A stretch of DNA of 64,000 bases, from assembly GCA_916613615.1 (NCBI GenBank), contig OU744737.1, positions 6,158,001 through 6,222,000 on the forward strand. Direction: 5' to 3'. A program made the translations under genes and the position numbers. A model generated the notes under the pieces. The model saw only the letters and a program-made list of their open reading frames with translations, had not been told where the DNA came from and ran no database searches. Source of the stretch: Steromphala cineraria (lineage: Eukaryota; Mollusca; Gastropoda; Trochida; Trochidae). Shown here piece after piece: positions 12,439 to 24,082 of this stretch; positions within the stretch are counted from its first letter, which is position 1, and each line of letters starts with the position of its first letter.

Positions 12439-13195
12439 AAAAGGTTGATTATAGGTAAAAAAGTCCTCGGAAAAAAAGTACCAGAAAAAAAAGTCCTCAG
12501 GAAAAAGTCCTTTTATCGTAAAAACCGATTACATTGATTTTGACATCAAAGTTTTTGTAAAAAATGCATCCTTGAGTATTAATAATTGAAAACTATGTTT
12601 GTTTTAACTGACAAAGTAATCTTTGCAATTGATATTGTAAAGAAAGTATGAAGTGTTTATGTATAATGACTTTAAATACATGGATTAAATTATTAAATTT
12701 AGCCATGAAGGATGTTACGATAACTAATTAAGGATTAAAATTGAGAGCTTGTAATTGTATTGAAGAACTCAACGACTTGAATGTGTGATTTTAGCTGACT
12801 GGATCAAAGCAGTTCTGCATTGTCATGTGAGTTTAGCTGAGTTAATCAAAGAAGGCTACTCTATCAGAAGATGCGAGAACTAACAATGTTTGCGAAGGGT
12901 GGAACACCAAGTTCTTCAACTTGGTTGGGCACCACCACCCACGTGCCTGGCGAACCATCGATTGGTTCAAAAATGATAAATTTGTTGATGCTTTGTTGAA
13001 ATATTAATGTGATTCAGAAATGTCACAAATATCACGATATCATAAATGTATGTTGAATCATATACAAAGTACATGTAAATAAACTTATTAATCAAAAGCT
13101 TTGGGTTTTACAAATAGGACTTTTTCCTAGGAAAGATTAGGACTTTTTACCGGGACGTTTTTACAGAACACCGATTATAACCTTTCATAAATATT
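12439..13195. mobile_element. Nested inverted-repeat element with 'aaaaagtcc' termini
   Basis: The left end begins aaaggttgattatagg and contains three 'aaaaagtcc' or 'aaaaagtacc' words within 12450-12515. The right end 13110-13195 carries inverted versions ('ggactttttcc', 'ggactttttacc', 'accgattataaccttt'). About 750 bases, non-coding, nested in the TTAA-bounded block. Confidence 0.55.
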
Positions 13196-13611
13196 TTTTT
13201 TATGAATGTGCGTTGCTGTTGTTAAATTGAGTTAAGATTTAATCTTTGTCTAAATGTTTCAAATAGATCAAATATTTATCATCTTTCTTTAACAGGTATC
13301 ATAAACAGTAATGTCTCCTCGGATTTCAGGCAGTGAAATAAACAGGATTATTTTTACTTGTTTAATTGTGAGGATAATAAAATACATCGCTGATATTTGT
13401 AATTACTGTAATCACACCCAATACGTTGATAAAATATACATCTCGTTAGTACCACCTTATCTATCTCTGTAATTTTCTTTTATGACGACCGGACACCTGT
13501 CATTTTATACGTTGTGTATCTATAGCAATGAAAGTGTGAAATGTCTAGTCGTATGACGTAAACAGTGACATAACTTTCCGGGCACTAACTAACTTGTCAT
13601 CACAACAGGCG

Positions 13612-13762
13612 ACAGATTGTCTGGCCTAGTGACCAACGAATTTGTACATAACAGTGACCGCCGACTGTCTTGGTATCTTACTGCAGACCGAATGTCTAGA
13701 CTAGTGAATAACGTATTCGTACATGGCAGTGACCGCCAATTGTCCTGGCACCTTTCTGCAGA
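13612..13762. repeat. Two tandem ~75-bp units
   Basis: Units 13612-13687 and 13688-13762 share 'cagtgaccgcc', 'cgtacat' and 'ctgcagac' in the same order. Seen only in the copy-1 insertion. Confidence 0.6.
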
Positions 13763-14039
13763 CAAAATGTTAACCAATGATATTGAAGAATAATATCCGA
13801 CCAATGAAAAGAAGAAAAAGAATGTAAATTTATTTCATAGGACTCCCGTTCATCACTATATGTTAAACCTTGATGGATCAAGTATGATGTTAACAAATGC
13901 AGCGGATCATATACATGGATACCTCTAGCAGGTATGTTTTTTTCTTGTTCATACGAGTTAAGGAAATACCCCCCCCCCCCCTTCATTCAATATTTCGTAC
14001 AAAAATATGATAAGATGAAAGAGAAGCAACCATACCTTT

Positions 14040-14365
14040 GTGTAGGTTTATTCGTAGAGGAAACGGGTTCGTAGATGGGATTTTTACAGATTCGTAATGA
14101 AAAACAGTTTCGTATGGAGTGACAAATTGTGAAATAAGTTCATATAAGCAAGAAATTATCATTGTAAATTGTACATCCAATGTATCGATGAATCGACGAT
14201 CGATGTTATGTCTTGTATAAATAAACTGAGTAGATACTTTGTAAATATTACATCAAAGTATATAATATATATTCACAATATTAAATTTGAAGACCTGTAC
14301 GAAGCTTTTTTCCCTGAAAAAATCGGTCTCTACGAACATTTTTATCTACGAAACCGCTGGTTCCT
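14040..14365. mobile_element. Inverted-repeat element with 'ctacgaaacc' ends
   Basis: Left part contains ggttcgtagatgggattttt and acagtttcgta. The right part contains tacgaa, ctctacgaac and ctacgaaaccgctggttcc in opposite orientation. A related element lies at about 54720-55290, sharing 'ataaactgagtagatacttt' and 'ctacgaaaccactggttcc'. Confidence 0.55.
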
Positions 14366-14729
14366 CATACCATGCTAGACTAGGTTGCTGCGCAGTTAAA
14401 ATAGCGCAGAGTAGGCAGCGCGCTGATCGAGATTTACGACCCTCTCGGGGCCTCGATAATAAAACACTGGAAGTGAAAAATTAAAGTTGGAGACCCCCTT
14501 TAAGGTAAATAATACCAAAGTATGCTTAAGGGCCATATTCATTTATATACTGGTGAAAAGAGAACATTAAAATGTAGGCGGGGATTTTTTAGATAATTTC
14601 TTCATTGTTCTAATTGTTCTCCTCATCCTAATGTTCCTGGAAATCATTACTCTGGAAAATATTCCAGGCTCATAAACATTAAACTAACCATTTGACATCT
14701 TCCCCGCAAGGCCTAGGTAGCCTACCTTA

Positions 14730-15005
14730 GCGTTATAACGAGCCCCTAACGAGCGTTATAACGAGCCTCTAACGTGCGTTATAACGAGCCTCTAACGAGC
14801 GTTATAACGAGCCTCTAACGTGCGTTATAACGAGCCTCTAACGTGCGTTATAACGAGCCTCTAACGAGCGTTATAACGAGCCTCTAACGTGCGTTATAAC
14901 GAGCCTCTAACGTGCGTTATAACGAGCCTCTAACGAGCGTTATAACGAGCCTCTAACGAGCGTTATAACGAGCCTCTAACGTGCGTTATAACGAGCCTCT
15001 AACGT
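14730..15005. repeat. 23-bp minisatellite, 12 units (copy 1)
   Basis: Exactly twelve 23-base units gcgttataacgagcctctaa plus cga or cgt, followed by gcgccgctagc. The last base of the units runs A T A T T A T T A A T T. Copy 2 has only four units at 26835-26926. It is flanked by the direct words 'aggcctaggtagcctacctta' on the left. Confidence 0.95.
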
Positions 15006-15454
15006 GCGCCGCTAGCTTGACCATTTGATATAATTACAAAAACATTGACATTTGTGGAATGTAGAATACATCTTTGAACTTAATAAAAACAATACAAAAT
15101 TGAAATCATTATGTTCACAAGACTGTAACTATTGTTGCTTGTTATTTGATTAGGTCATGCTCTTTAAATGTCAAATGTTAGATATCACATGAAATTTGAT
15201 TAAATAAATGATATATGTTTACATTTCGTGTTTCTAGGTTAAATACATATTGTTTTATATTGATGACTCAAATCACTATTGTACAAAATCACATTTCAAA
15301 GTTCATTCACTTTACTTGCGACAAAGAAACCCACTAAGAATTTTGTTTCTTTAGAACTCCCTCTTTGTCGATGTTTAACAAATGATATCATCTGCATGAA
15401 AGCTTTTGAAACAAGCACTTTGATGTTCTTTTCGATCTAGCTAAAATCGAATAA

Positions 15455-15990
15455 GGAATATATAAACTGAGGTGCAAAAGAAAACACACACCTCAGTTAG
15501 TTTAATCATAAACATGATTTTCAATAACAATTTTCTAAAGTTTTTGACGTCGTACGCAAATATTGAAGTGAAAGTTAAAAGTTAAGGATATTAAACAGTT
15601 GCAAGAGAACACTTTTATTTGGTCTTTGAGTTTTCTATTTAATTTCTAATTAAAATATGTGTCAAAACTAAATCTTAATAAAACAAAACGTTTATAGGTA
15701 TGTAGATCTTATGTAAGAATAAATAAATGAGACTCATTCCTCACACATATAGAACATCTTAATCATGGTGGGGTCATGTTGATGTAAAATTTGACTTTCA
15801 CCCCTAACTACATTAAACAGAGATATTTTGATAAAACATCATCCAGACAAAACACAATTTGCTAAATATGCTGCAAATATTCGCTTTATTGATCATATGA
15901 TATTCAAATCCATGCCTATAACATATTACATAAATTGAAAATAACTGAGGTGTGTACTTTATTTTGGAGCTCAGTATAGTTTAGAATACT
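15455..15990. mobile_element. TIR element with internal palindromic ends (copy 1)
   Basis: Left end ggaatatataaactgaggtg is mirrored by a right end containing actgaggtgtgtac and gagctcagtatag. Each terminus is itself palindromic (GAGGTG...CACCTC), so each end could form its own hairpin. About 535 bases, non-coding. Copy 2 equivalent is 27365-27904, where the right terminus is better preserved. A related left end lies near 5685 and 21655. Confidence 0.65.
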
Positions 15991-17440
15991 GCCTTTTCCC
16001 CGGATAGAAACTCATAGCAACTTCAGCAACCCAGGTCGACATTTAGAAGACCATCATTAATTAATAATCTTTTGAAATCAGAATATTTTGAGCAAATTTC
16101 TGTGCAAAGATTGCTTAATTTTTCTAAGGAGCCGACCGAAACTCAAATCTACAGGGACATATTTCCCTTTTAATCAACGATAATTAAGACGTTTGGTTTG
16201 GAATGGGCAAAAACTGAATTACTAGATGTGCAATAGGCTTTTGAGTAGTCAGATGTTATTTAAGTTTAATGCGATTGAATTGAAGTTTATTTTCAACAAC
16301 ACTTATTCACTCTTTTATGTATTTAAACAGAAATGTTGCACATTTATCCTGTTTCAAACTACTTAAATAATGGTCGAAGTTGTTAAGAGTTTTTATATTT
16401 CCAATCGACCTAAATTCTATCTTCTTCAACACATTCAAGCGTTCAGAACGATGTCTTGAAAGTAGTTTTGTAGGTAAGTAGGGCAATGTTGAACCAGAAC
16501 ACACTTGTTTTCGTCATTTACTGCCTGTTGCATTATACTTGAACTATGGTCAAATCACTTAGAATTTCCTTTTTAAATTGTCTCCTGTTCCACTGTACTA
16601 TACAACAATTACTTCCCAAAGAAGGGACTTTGTAAGTATTTTGGTACATGAAAATGTCATTTAAAAGGATTCAAGAAAATTATGTGGTAATTATGAACAA
16701 TTTACTCCATCCATTTACTTGTTTCATTCCTGAAACCATTGTGATAAAATAGAGTAATTAATGTCAACTGAAATAGCAAAGTTATGAAAGTATTGGCAGG
16801 CGCTAATGTTTGGAAAAAATTCATCCACAACCTTGTCGTGATTCAATGCTTGATTTATGCTTTTCGTAAAGATGTTTCCATTTATACTTTGAATCTATTT
16901 TCGTATTATCTTTGTTGTCTTAATTGTCAGAGCATACCCATTAAAAAGCACAGATTTGAAGATGAACAAGAATTTTTGGGAAAACGTCAAACATCTTAAG
17001 TTGCGAAAAATTTGAAGAAGCTTATTGCGATATCATTCAAGGTTGATTTGAACTTGTCTCATGAAAATGGAACAATTCTCAAACTCCCTTTACACTTTAC
17101 TATCGAACTGAACCTACTGTTGTATAGGTTATCGAAAAGTTTAAATACCCTAGCAAATTAGGTTCATTAAAGTCGTTTTGCATGTAGTGTCAATATGCCT
17201 AATTGAAATTATCTCCCTAATTCCCGGTGCATCACCAAGCAATCATAGACTCTATCTCCTGTACCAATCTGCTGTGTAAACATTAATTACCTGTCCATTG
17301 TATTTTCTCTTCCATCTCATGTTTTGATTGTATATACATGTAGCTAATAAATAACTGTCTTCTGTATTGTATATGCTAAGTCACTTTATTGGCTTCATTT
17401 ATATCTATGTTTATAAATACCATACTGGATATTTCATTAT
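15991..17440. other. AT-rich non-coding DNA (copy 1)
   Basis: No coding signal. It matches 27905-29370 in copy 2 with scattered substitutions and small indels. Confidence 0.5.
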
Positions 17441-17447
17441 CAGTCAC

Positions 17448-17482
17448 CTGCAGAAGGGGCCAGAATTTGCCCAGAAACGTCG
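17448..17482 (+). ncRNA. Hammerhead-like motif, degenerate (copy 1)
   Basis: CTGCAGA (17448-17454), a GGGC..GCCC stem with an 8-base loop, then GAAAC (17474-17478) and GTCGTG. The order resembles the hammerhead core CUGANGA, stem II, GAAA. The fourth core base is C instead of A, and stems I and III are not evident, so activity is unlikely. Hammerhead motifs are known in Penelope-like retroelements of marine animals, so this may be a relic of one. The same motif occurs at 29379-29413 in copy 2. Confidence 0.3.
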
Positions 17483-17559
17483 TGAGAAATCAATAAAGAA
17501 GTTGTTATCCATAACATTTGTCTTGTATTACCACATCAACTTCTAAATGCCTTTGAAGA

Positions 17560-18840
17560 ATTTCAATATGCCTAACGTTTACTTGTTAACCTGCTGTTCC
17601 TACACTATGTGTTTATACCTTGTTTTTGCTAGGGAAATGTTAATATTCAATCAATCCTGTAGTAAACATAGTCATGTCCCGGTACGAATATAGTAGTACA
17701 TGTACAATGTACACTGTCGTGAACCCGGCATAGAGGGGACTTTTCAAAATGGTGGACGGGACAGGTCAACAGAGGTAGGTGTCTGCTTTTAGGGCCCCCT
17801 TCTCCTAATCGACGAGGGTTAGATGGTCACCTTTAACTGTGGTATTCAGAAATAGAATCTTGAATACATTCCTTATGAGTTTGGGTTCACAAACTGCAAG
17901 AAATTTGCGTATCCGAGATGTCAAGTTGATGTTTATCTCACTTTCATTTTCGAAGCGGAGATGAGACTTTTAGATGCCTTTTTTCATGCCCTTAACGACC
18001 TTGAATCTCATACATATTGTCGCACATATCAGTGTTTGGTTATAATAAAGATTTCTATGCAACTTGGACTGATTTGGCTCAGAATCTACGTTATTGACAA
18101 AATAACAAATCAACATGACAGCGGAGTGGACTCGCCGAAAAATCGGCGGAGCGGACCCAGAAGTAGAGTAGGGAGGGGACATTTTTGGATATGGAGGGGA
18201 CACATTTGGATACGGAGGGGACATCACTTTCAAATTGTACTGTAGTTGAGACAATACCCATGGTAATACACAAACTCCTTTGTGAAGTTAGCCAAATGAA
18301 ATTCACAGAAGACGTAATCTAGTTTCATAAGTATTATCATCAAACGTTTCATTTACAAATGATTGCCTTCGTTAAACATAATGTCAAATGCAAACGGAAT
18401 AATTGGCGAATTCAAAGCAATGGTACTATGAAATGTTAACTGTGAATAACTTGCGAACATTAAGATGAACAAAAAGAGAAAAAACATGATAAAAGCGATT
18501 CAGCCTCCATATTTATTTATTTTTGTTAAGTTTGCAACGTAACAAATCGCACAGGGAGGAATGTATAACATGAAAAAGTTAGATTAGATTAAATATATTT
18601 TATCATTCAAATAATATTTGTTACTAGCATAAATGGTAAACGTTATGTTTCAAATACAAATCGAGGAATTGTAACTCATATAAAAAATTATAGTACAATA
18701 TATTTTTGTCAGTAACAAAGAAAATAAATTTTGATGTTAAAAATATGCAAAGAAAGAATCAGTAAATCAAATCGATTCACCATTCCGATCTGTCTTGAAA
18801 ATACCCACACTGGATACACTCAGATGTAAGACTAGTTAAC
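17560..18840. other. Non-coding DNA with three short G-rich units (copy 1)
   Basis: At 18165-18235 three ~21-base units begin ggaggggacat or ggaggggacac. They follow a short hairpin (ccgaaaaatcgg at 18135-18146). Overlapping open frames on both strands here encode only repeat translation and are not taken as genes. Copy 2 (29495-30760) is almost identical. Confidence 0.5.
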
Positions 18841-18914
18841 CGGATGTTCCAACTCGTTACTAGAAGCTGATGTCTCTAAATTACATCTTTCACATAATGG
18901 CTTCCTGGATGTCA

Positions 18915-19130
18915 CTAGGTACCACAGATATCAGACCACCACTTAAAGTTAGTCAACAACCCGGTCACATTGTACTCATACGAGCAAGTCAAGTGCATAC
19001 ATGTATAGCTGCGTAACTAAAGTTTGTTCACTTGCCACCAGACTACCACTCATGGTTAGTAAACAACCCGGCAAAATTGTACTGATTGTGCATGTAGAGC
19101 TGCTTCCCTAAAGTTTGTTCATCTATCTGC
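18915..19130. repeat. ~105-bp minisatellite, about two units (copy 1)
   Basis: Units contain 'cttgccaccagac', 'caacaacccgg' and 'ctaaagtttgttca'. The same locus in copy 2 (30840-32075) has about eleven units. Confidence 0.85.
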
Positions 19131-19218
19131 GTAATGCAGTGCAACCCTAATGTTATTAAGAATGTCTTTCAGGCATTATAGCATTGGGAAATCGAAAGCG
19201 ATAATTTCACTATATGAC

Positions 19219-19581
19219 TTCAAGGGGCAGTAGCACGTCTTTTGAAAATTTAATATTTGCACTTTTTCACTGATAATTATACGTAAATGCTAAATTATTA
19301 ATTTGATTGTGTCAAAAATCTCAGTTCACAAACCAATCATCCATAGTGAGAAAACAAATTTTAAAGATTCACATAAAGTCCATTGGCGGCCAGTTTTGTA
19401 TGATCACCTTTAATTCATTTTGTGTAAGAAAAAGGAATCGTTTGGCTGAATTGTACATTTTAAATTTGATTTATTACTGCTTCCTTTAGTTCAAATACAT
19501 TGTCTTTCGATTGGAAATATTTATTTTAATTTTCTGACATAACCTCATTATTCTCCTAAACACATGCTACTGCCCCTTTAA
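19219..19581. mobile_element. TTAA MITE, full length (copy 1)
   Basis: Left end ttca-AGGGGCAGTAGCAC, right end gctactgcccct-TTAA; about 363 bases. Orthologue in copy 2 is 32162-32524, so insertion predates duplication. The left TTAA has mutated in both copies. Confidence 0.85.
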
Positions 19582-19813
19582 GATTCATGTGAGTTAACAT
19601 ATGAATGTGTCATACTTTACTGAATTCAGTTTTCTGTATCCATTCGAGGATAAGGAAGAGTTCTGTTGACAAATCCATATAACTCTTCTATATCCATCTA
19701 GACAACTTCTAAATGCCTCTTAAAGAAATAATACATCGAGGACCTCAGAAAACTTAACAACTGAAAGCACCATAGCATTTGTCTTATCTAAGAAATAGAG
19801 TAGCCAAAACAGT

Positions 19814-20150
19814 CATGTGTTTTGCAGTAAAGTATATTTTTGCCTTGCACTATTGTAATTAAGGTACGAGGCCGAAGGCCGAGGGGTTTGACGTTATTAT
19901 AGTTCAGGGCAAAACTATACTTTATTGCAAAACACATGGTGGTTACGGCTACTCTATAACTTTTCTAGTATGTCGATTTTAACTCGTTTAAGTTATTTTT
20001 ACTCCAAAATAAATGTATACTTTGTAAAAAACATTTGGCCGCGAATGGAAAATTCTTGTTCAGGGCCCGGGGCTACTGACGTCATAGTACAATCGTTATT
20101 GACGTCATTTGTTTCTTGACGTCACTCAAAAACTATACTTTATTGCGTCG
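19814..20150. repeat. Fold-back palindrome with three TGACGTCA sites (copy 1)
   Basis: Arms catgtgttttgcagtaaagt (from 19814) and its near complement ending 19938 surround an apex containing cgaggccgaaggccgagg. Downstream lie three TGACGTCA octamers at 20077-20084, 20100-20107 and 20117-20124, followed by 'caaaaactatactttattgc', which repeats the arm sequence. TGACGTCA is the CREB/ATF consensus. Copy 2 has the same layout at 33460-33790. Confidence 0.75.
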
Positions 20151-20159
20151 CCTTTACGG

Positions 20160-20801
20160 TAACAATAATAGAAAACAAAACAATTCTATTTCTTCTTCTT
20201 ACTCAATGACAATTATCAAACGATCTGATGAAAATTGTGAAATTCCATAGTTAATCCATCCTATTAATGAACATGATGGTCAGATGTAGGGGACTAAGAC
20301 AACCCGCATTACAGGACAGCATAGATCTAGAAAGTCCTAATTTATCCTTTGAATTGAGCGAGATTACAGGAAGATGAGGAGCAAGTTATTTGGGTATTAA
20401 GACTTTGAAAGAGACACTCGGTGATATTCAAGTATTTTATCTGGCTCTAATTTATGAACTTGTAAAACACAAATTGTCTTGCTATTCATTCATAACAATT
20501 CATACGTCAATCCAAAATCAAATTATGGGAGATTTATTAGTTTTCAATGTGAGTCGAACATGATCTTGATGTATGTGGAAGAGCCAAACTCATAGTTACA
20601 TGTGACATGATTTCGTAAGTGCTTGGTACAAAACCTTTAAAACTCTATAAACTCAAATTTCTTATTTTACCTTCTATAGATAGGTTATTAAGTTAAAGTA
20701 AGTGTTTACAAAGTCGAATTTTATTCCAAATCGCCAGTAACCATCTTAGTATCGTCATTGTTCTGGACAGATAGCCAGGTCAATGTCAGCCTCCCTGTAG
20801 C
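20160..20801. other. Non-coding DNA (copy 1)
   Basis: No gene seen. The site near 20361 (tttgaattgagcgag) is the empty counterpart of the TTAA MITE found in copy 2 at 34097-34459. Confidence 0.55.
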
Positions 20802-21155
20802 CATTCTCTCCCCCCAGAGGCAGATCAAGTCATGTTGATTTAGCCTCTGTTATATTACGACGAGTTTGTGGGATAGAATAGGAGATGCCTGATTGGAGGC
20901 AATCAAAATTAGTTGTGCAATCAGCGGCGCTGTTCTTAAATCATCATTTTGGCTACTGAAACAAGGCAAAGGCACTGTGATATGTACCTTCCTTTCCATG
21001 CGAGAAGCCTTGTCATTTGATAAAGAAATGCAAATGTATTGAGATGAAAGTTTTTTCCGCCAGGGGAAACTGCCGGAACCCACGGATTTCGGCGTAATAG
21101 AACAGAGGCTAAATCAACATTTCATAACTTGATAAGTCTATGTGGGGAGAGAATG
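20802..21155. mobile_element. CATTCTC MITE, ~350-bp form (copy 1)
   Basis: Begins cattctctccccccagaggc and ends gtctatgtggggagagaatg. The interior carries gcctgattggaggcaatc and aggggaaactgccggaaccc. No clean target duplication was seen. The orthologue in copy 2 is 34911-35264. Confidence 0.85.
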
Positions 21156-21236
21156 TAACCAGGCAGACGTCACTACTGACTTATAGGAAAACATATTTTA
21201 CAAAGTACAGATTACAATTGATGGTCTGCGTAGTAG

Positions 21237-21578
21237 TTTGATCTATAGCAGGTGGAACTAATATTGACACAGTGTTTGTTCTATAGCAGGTGGAACTAAT
21301 ATTGACACAGTGTTTGATCTATAGCAGGTGGAACTAATATTGACACAGTGTTTGATCTATAGCAGGTGGAACTAATATTGACACAGTGTTTGATCTATAG
21401 CAGGTGGAACTAATATTGACACAGTGTTTGATCTATAGCAGGTGGAACTAATATTGACACAGTGTTTGATCTATAGCAGGTGGAACTAATATTGACACAG
21501 TGTTTGATCTATAGCAGGTGGAACTAATATTGACACGGTGTATGATCTATAGCAGGTGGAACTTATATTGGCACAGTG
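21237..21578. repeat. 38-bp minisatellite, exactly 9 units (copy 1)
   Basis: Unit tttgatctatagcaggtgga plus actaatattgacacagtg. 342 bases = 9 x 38 with no length variation between units. Copy 2 has 16 units at 35358-35965. Confidence 0.95.
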
Positions 21579-22580
21579 TTTGAATGCTAGGGAAATCTTT
21601 CAGGGAGGTTACAAGTAATTGACCAATTACGCCCATTATCACCTATACTCTATTTACACTAAGGTACAAAAGAAAGTTTACACCTCAGCTCGTTTTATCA
21701 TATGACTGTGGAAATTTCAAATATAAATGTTTACGCTTTTTGCGGAAGGACATTAAGCAGCCATCAAAACAATATGGAACAGTATACACAGTACAAAGAC
21801 GATAAACTTAATGTAATCTTTCAATCAAAGAAAAATGTCACTTGCCTTGAAGATTAACGTACTGTTATACAAATATGACTTTATTGATTTGAAAGCTACA
21901 TGTACAAACCTCTTTCACTTGAATATGATATTTGGGTTAGAAAAGAGAAAAGAGAAACATTAATAATTATTATTATGACAGTGTTATATGTAACATTGAT
22001 TAAAACTCTCAGATTACGGTTTATTACAAACACCAGGTCGAAATAACACCTCAATACAAACAGATACCTGTAAATTTATACAATCTATGCAGTAAAAGTA
22101 TTTTCGAAAAATGATAACATCATGCAAGGAAGATGCAAGGATAAGAGTCAGTATATATAGATTAAAAGTTATATCCCTGGTCTGTCATTCATCAAGAAGA
22201 TATCCGCACTTGCTTACCCCGATGATATTAGAGATAACTATCTACCAGAAGCTGATGACCCTTAACATCATCCATCGTATTATGGCTTCCGATCAGACCA
22301 ACACTATATTTAGTCAACAAGTCAATCACAGCGACAAGGACAAGCACACTCAGTGGAAATAAGTCATTCTTTGTACATTTGTTATGATTTTTTGTATCTT
22401 TTTTTGTTGTTGATCCTAATGATGTACAAGAAGCCATGCTGAATTATAAACCTATGCAATGATAAGAACATATATCACAAAATATTTATTTATAAACAAT
22501 ACGCTGACAAATCATGTTTTGCCATGCAAGGCTGATAGTGTCTATATGTTTTGTATTGAATGCATTTTTACTATTCTCTG

Positions 22581-22790
22581 ATTAAGTGTTAAATTCAAAA
22601 GGTGTTCACACAATATGGCCGCCAATGGATTTTATGTGAATCTTCATATTTTGGCCTCTGACTATGGATGATTGGCTTGTGTAATGAGATTGTTGACACT
22701 GTCAAAATATTACATTAAGCATCAACATACAATTATCAGTGAAAAGTTTAAAATATAAAATTATCAAAATACGTGCTACTGCACCTTTAA
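22581..22790. mobile_element. TTAA MITE, right-end fragment (copy 2)
   Basis: Counterpart of 6610-6819, ending gctactgcacct-TTAA (22787-22790). Confidence 0.7.
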
Positions 22791-23171
22791 GGGTCTGCAA
22801 TTTTATTTGCATTTATATGCTTGTGAAAAGAGCACATTAAAATGTAGGCGTGAATTATTTTAGATAATTTCTTGATGATACATGTATGTATGTTCTACGC
22901 TGTATTTGTAATGTTAAGAGTTGGTCGATGTAATGGAAAAAAACCACAATGAACCGTGGTTGGAATACGTCGCGCATCATACTTAACCCAGGATCCTCTT
23001 TGATTTAATAGAAATTTCCAATGAATATTATTATTACCCCAATGAGTACAACGGGAATTGATTTCCAAGGACAATATCCCTTTATATTCATAAGGTGCAG
23101 ATCACTGCCAATACATAGGCTGTAAACTCTATCATGAATGGTAATGCCAAATCTAAGTTTTATAGCAATCC

Positions 23172-23496
23172 CTATTTTCCCCCGACAGAGGTACATCAAT
23201 TCATGAAGTTTGATGGAGCTTCTGTTATTATTAGACCACAGTGTGGGTTCCGGCACTTGGTCCTGGCGGAAAACATTTGTACAGCAATCCATTTGAATGT
23301 TTTAAGCAAATGACAAGGCTTCCCGCATCACATTTCAACATTCCATTGCCATGATTCAGTAGCCAAAATGACAAATGAAGATTTTAAAACAGCGTTGCTG
23401 ACTGCACAACTATAAAACCTTTGATTGCCTCCAATCAGACACCTTCAGAGGCTCGATCAACATTTCATGACTTGATCTGCCCCTGTGGAGAGAGTT
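23172..23496. mobile_element. CATTCTC MITE, degenerate (copy 2)
   Basis: Counterpart of 7204-7547, shortened near its right end (about 23442), where copy 1 has extra 'aaattcgacacataaaaa'. Confidence 0.7.
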
Positions 23497-23843
23497 ATTA
23501 GTTACGACATTTTTATTTACTTTGTTATTTTACAAACCAATAGTTTCGTAAATCTTATCTGTTAACTGAATAATAACCATCGATTTATTGATATGTATAT
23601 GACCCTATTGTTTTGGACAAAATATAATAAATCTTAACAAGTAACATAAAGTATCGGTAATATTTATCGATCACGTACATCAATATAAATTTGTAAAATA
23701 TATCTTTTACAAAGTTATTATAACAAATGTTACAAATATTATCGGTCAACTACGTAAACATGATTAATACACGGCAGTGTACAATCAAAAGACCCATAGA
23801 TCATGCCCGGAATTTGGAAATATTTCACCAAGGCGATCATGAC

Positions 23844-24082
23844 CATTCTCTACCCACAGAGGCAGATAAAGTCATCAAATGTTGATACAACCTCTGTTTT
23901 ATCACGCCGAAATTGCCATGATTCAGTTGTCTAAATGAAGATTTAAGAACAGCGTCGCTGATTGCACAACTAACTTTGTTTGCCTCAAATCAGGCTTCTC
24001 CCATTCGATTCAAAGTCAGCATAATAGAACAGAGGCTGTATCAACATATCATAACTTGATCTGCCTCTGTGGGGAGGAAATG
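23844..24082. mobile_element. CATTCTC MITE with perfect 9-bp target duplication
   Basis: Flanked by gatcatgac at 23835-23843 and 24083-24091, a perfect 9-bp duplication. 239 bases, long inverted termini, non-coding. It is the best-preserved evidence for the target-site length of this family. Confidence 0.9.

Larger units (their letters stand above)
11200..14502. mobile_element. 3.3-kb TTAA-bounded insertion present only in copy 1
   Basis: Copy 2 has an uninterrupted site agcTTAAggtaa (26601-26612). Copy 1 has agcTTAA at 11193-11199, then AGGGGAACTAGTAC, then 3.3 kb ending gttggagacccccct or close to it, then TTAAggtaa at 14499. The termini AGGGG and CCCCT are inverted and the TTAA is duplicated, as for piggyBac-type elements. 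No transposase is encoded. The interior contains nested repeats (12439-13195, 13612-13762, 14040-14365), a retroposon-like tail near 11385-11445 and a 13-base C run at 13969-13981. It is either a non-autonomous element or a larger decayed one filled by later insertions. Confidence 0.75.
5661..21626. repeat. Tandem ~16-kb unit, copy 1
   Basis: Sequence beginning 'cccattattacctatactct' reappears at 21631 and the two runs stay collinear to their ends ('gttacaagtaattgaccaat' at about 21608 and 35996). Between 5661 and 6480 I counted only about four differences from 21631-22450; other parts, such as 9340-10300, differ more. Copy 1 alone has the LINE at 8680-9326 and the TTAA-bounded block at 11200-14498. 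The junction to copy 2 has no gap. It may be a real tandem duplication or two haplotypes placed in series by the assembler. Confidence 0.9.

Noticed and set aside
17961..18306. Overlapping frames on both strands, duplicated at 29886-30225
   Set aside because: They read G-rich 21-base units and a small hairpin in both strands; no start context, domain or splice signals. Similarity between copies is explained by the 16-kb duplication.
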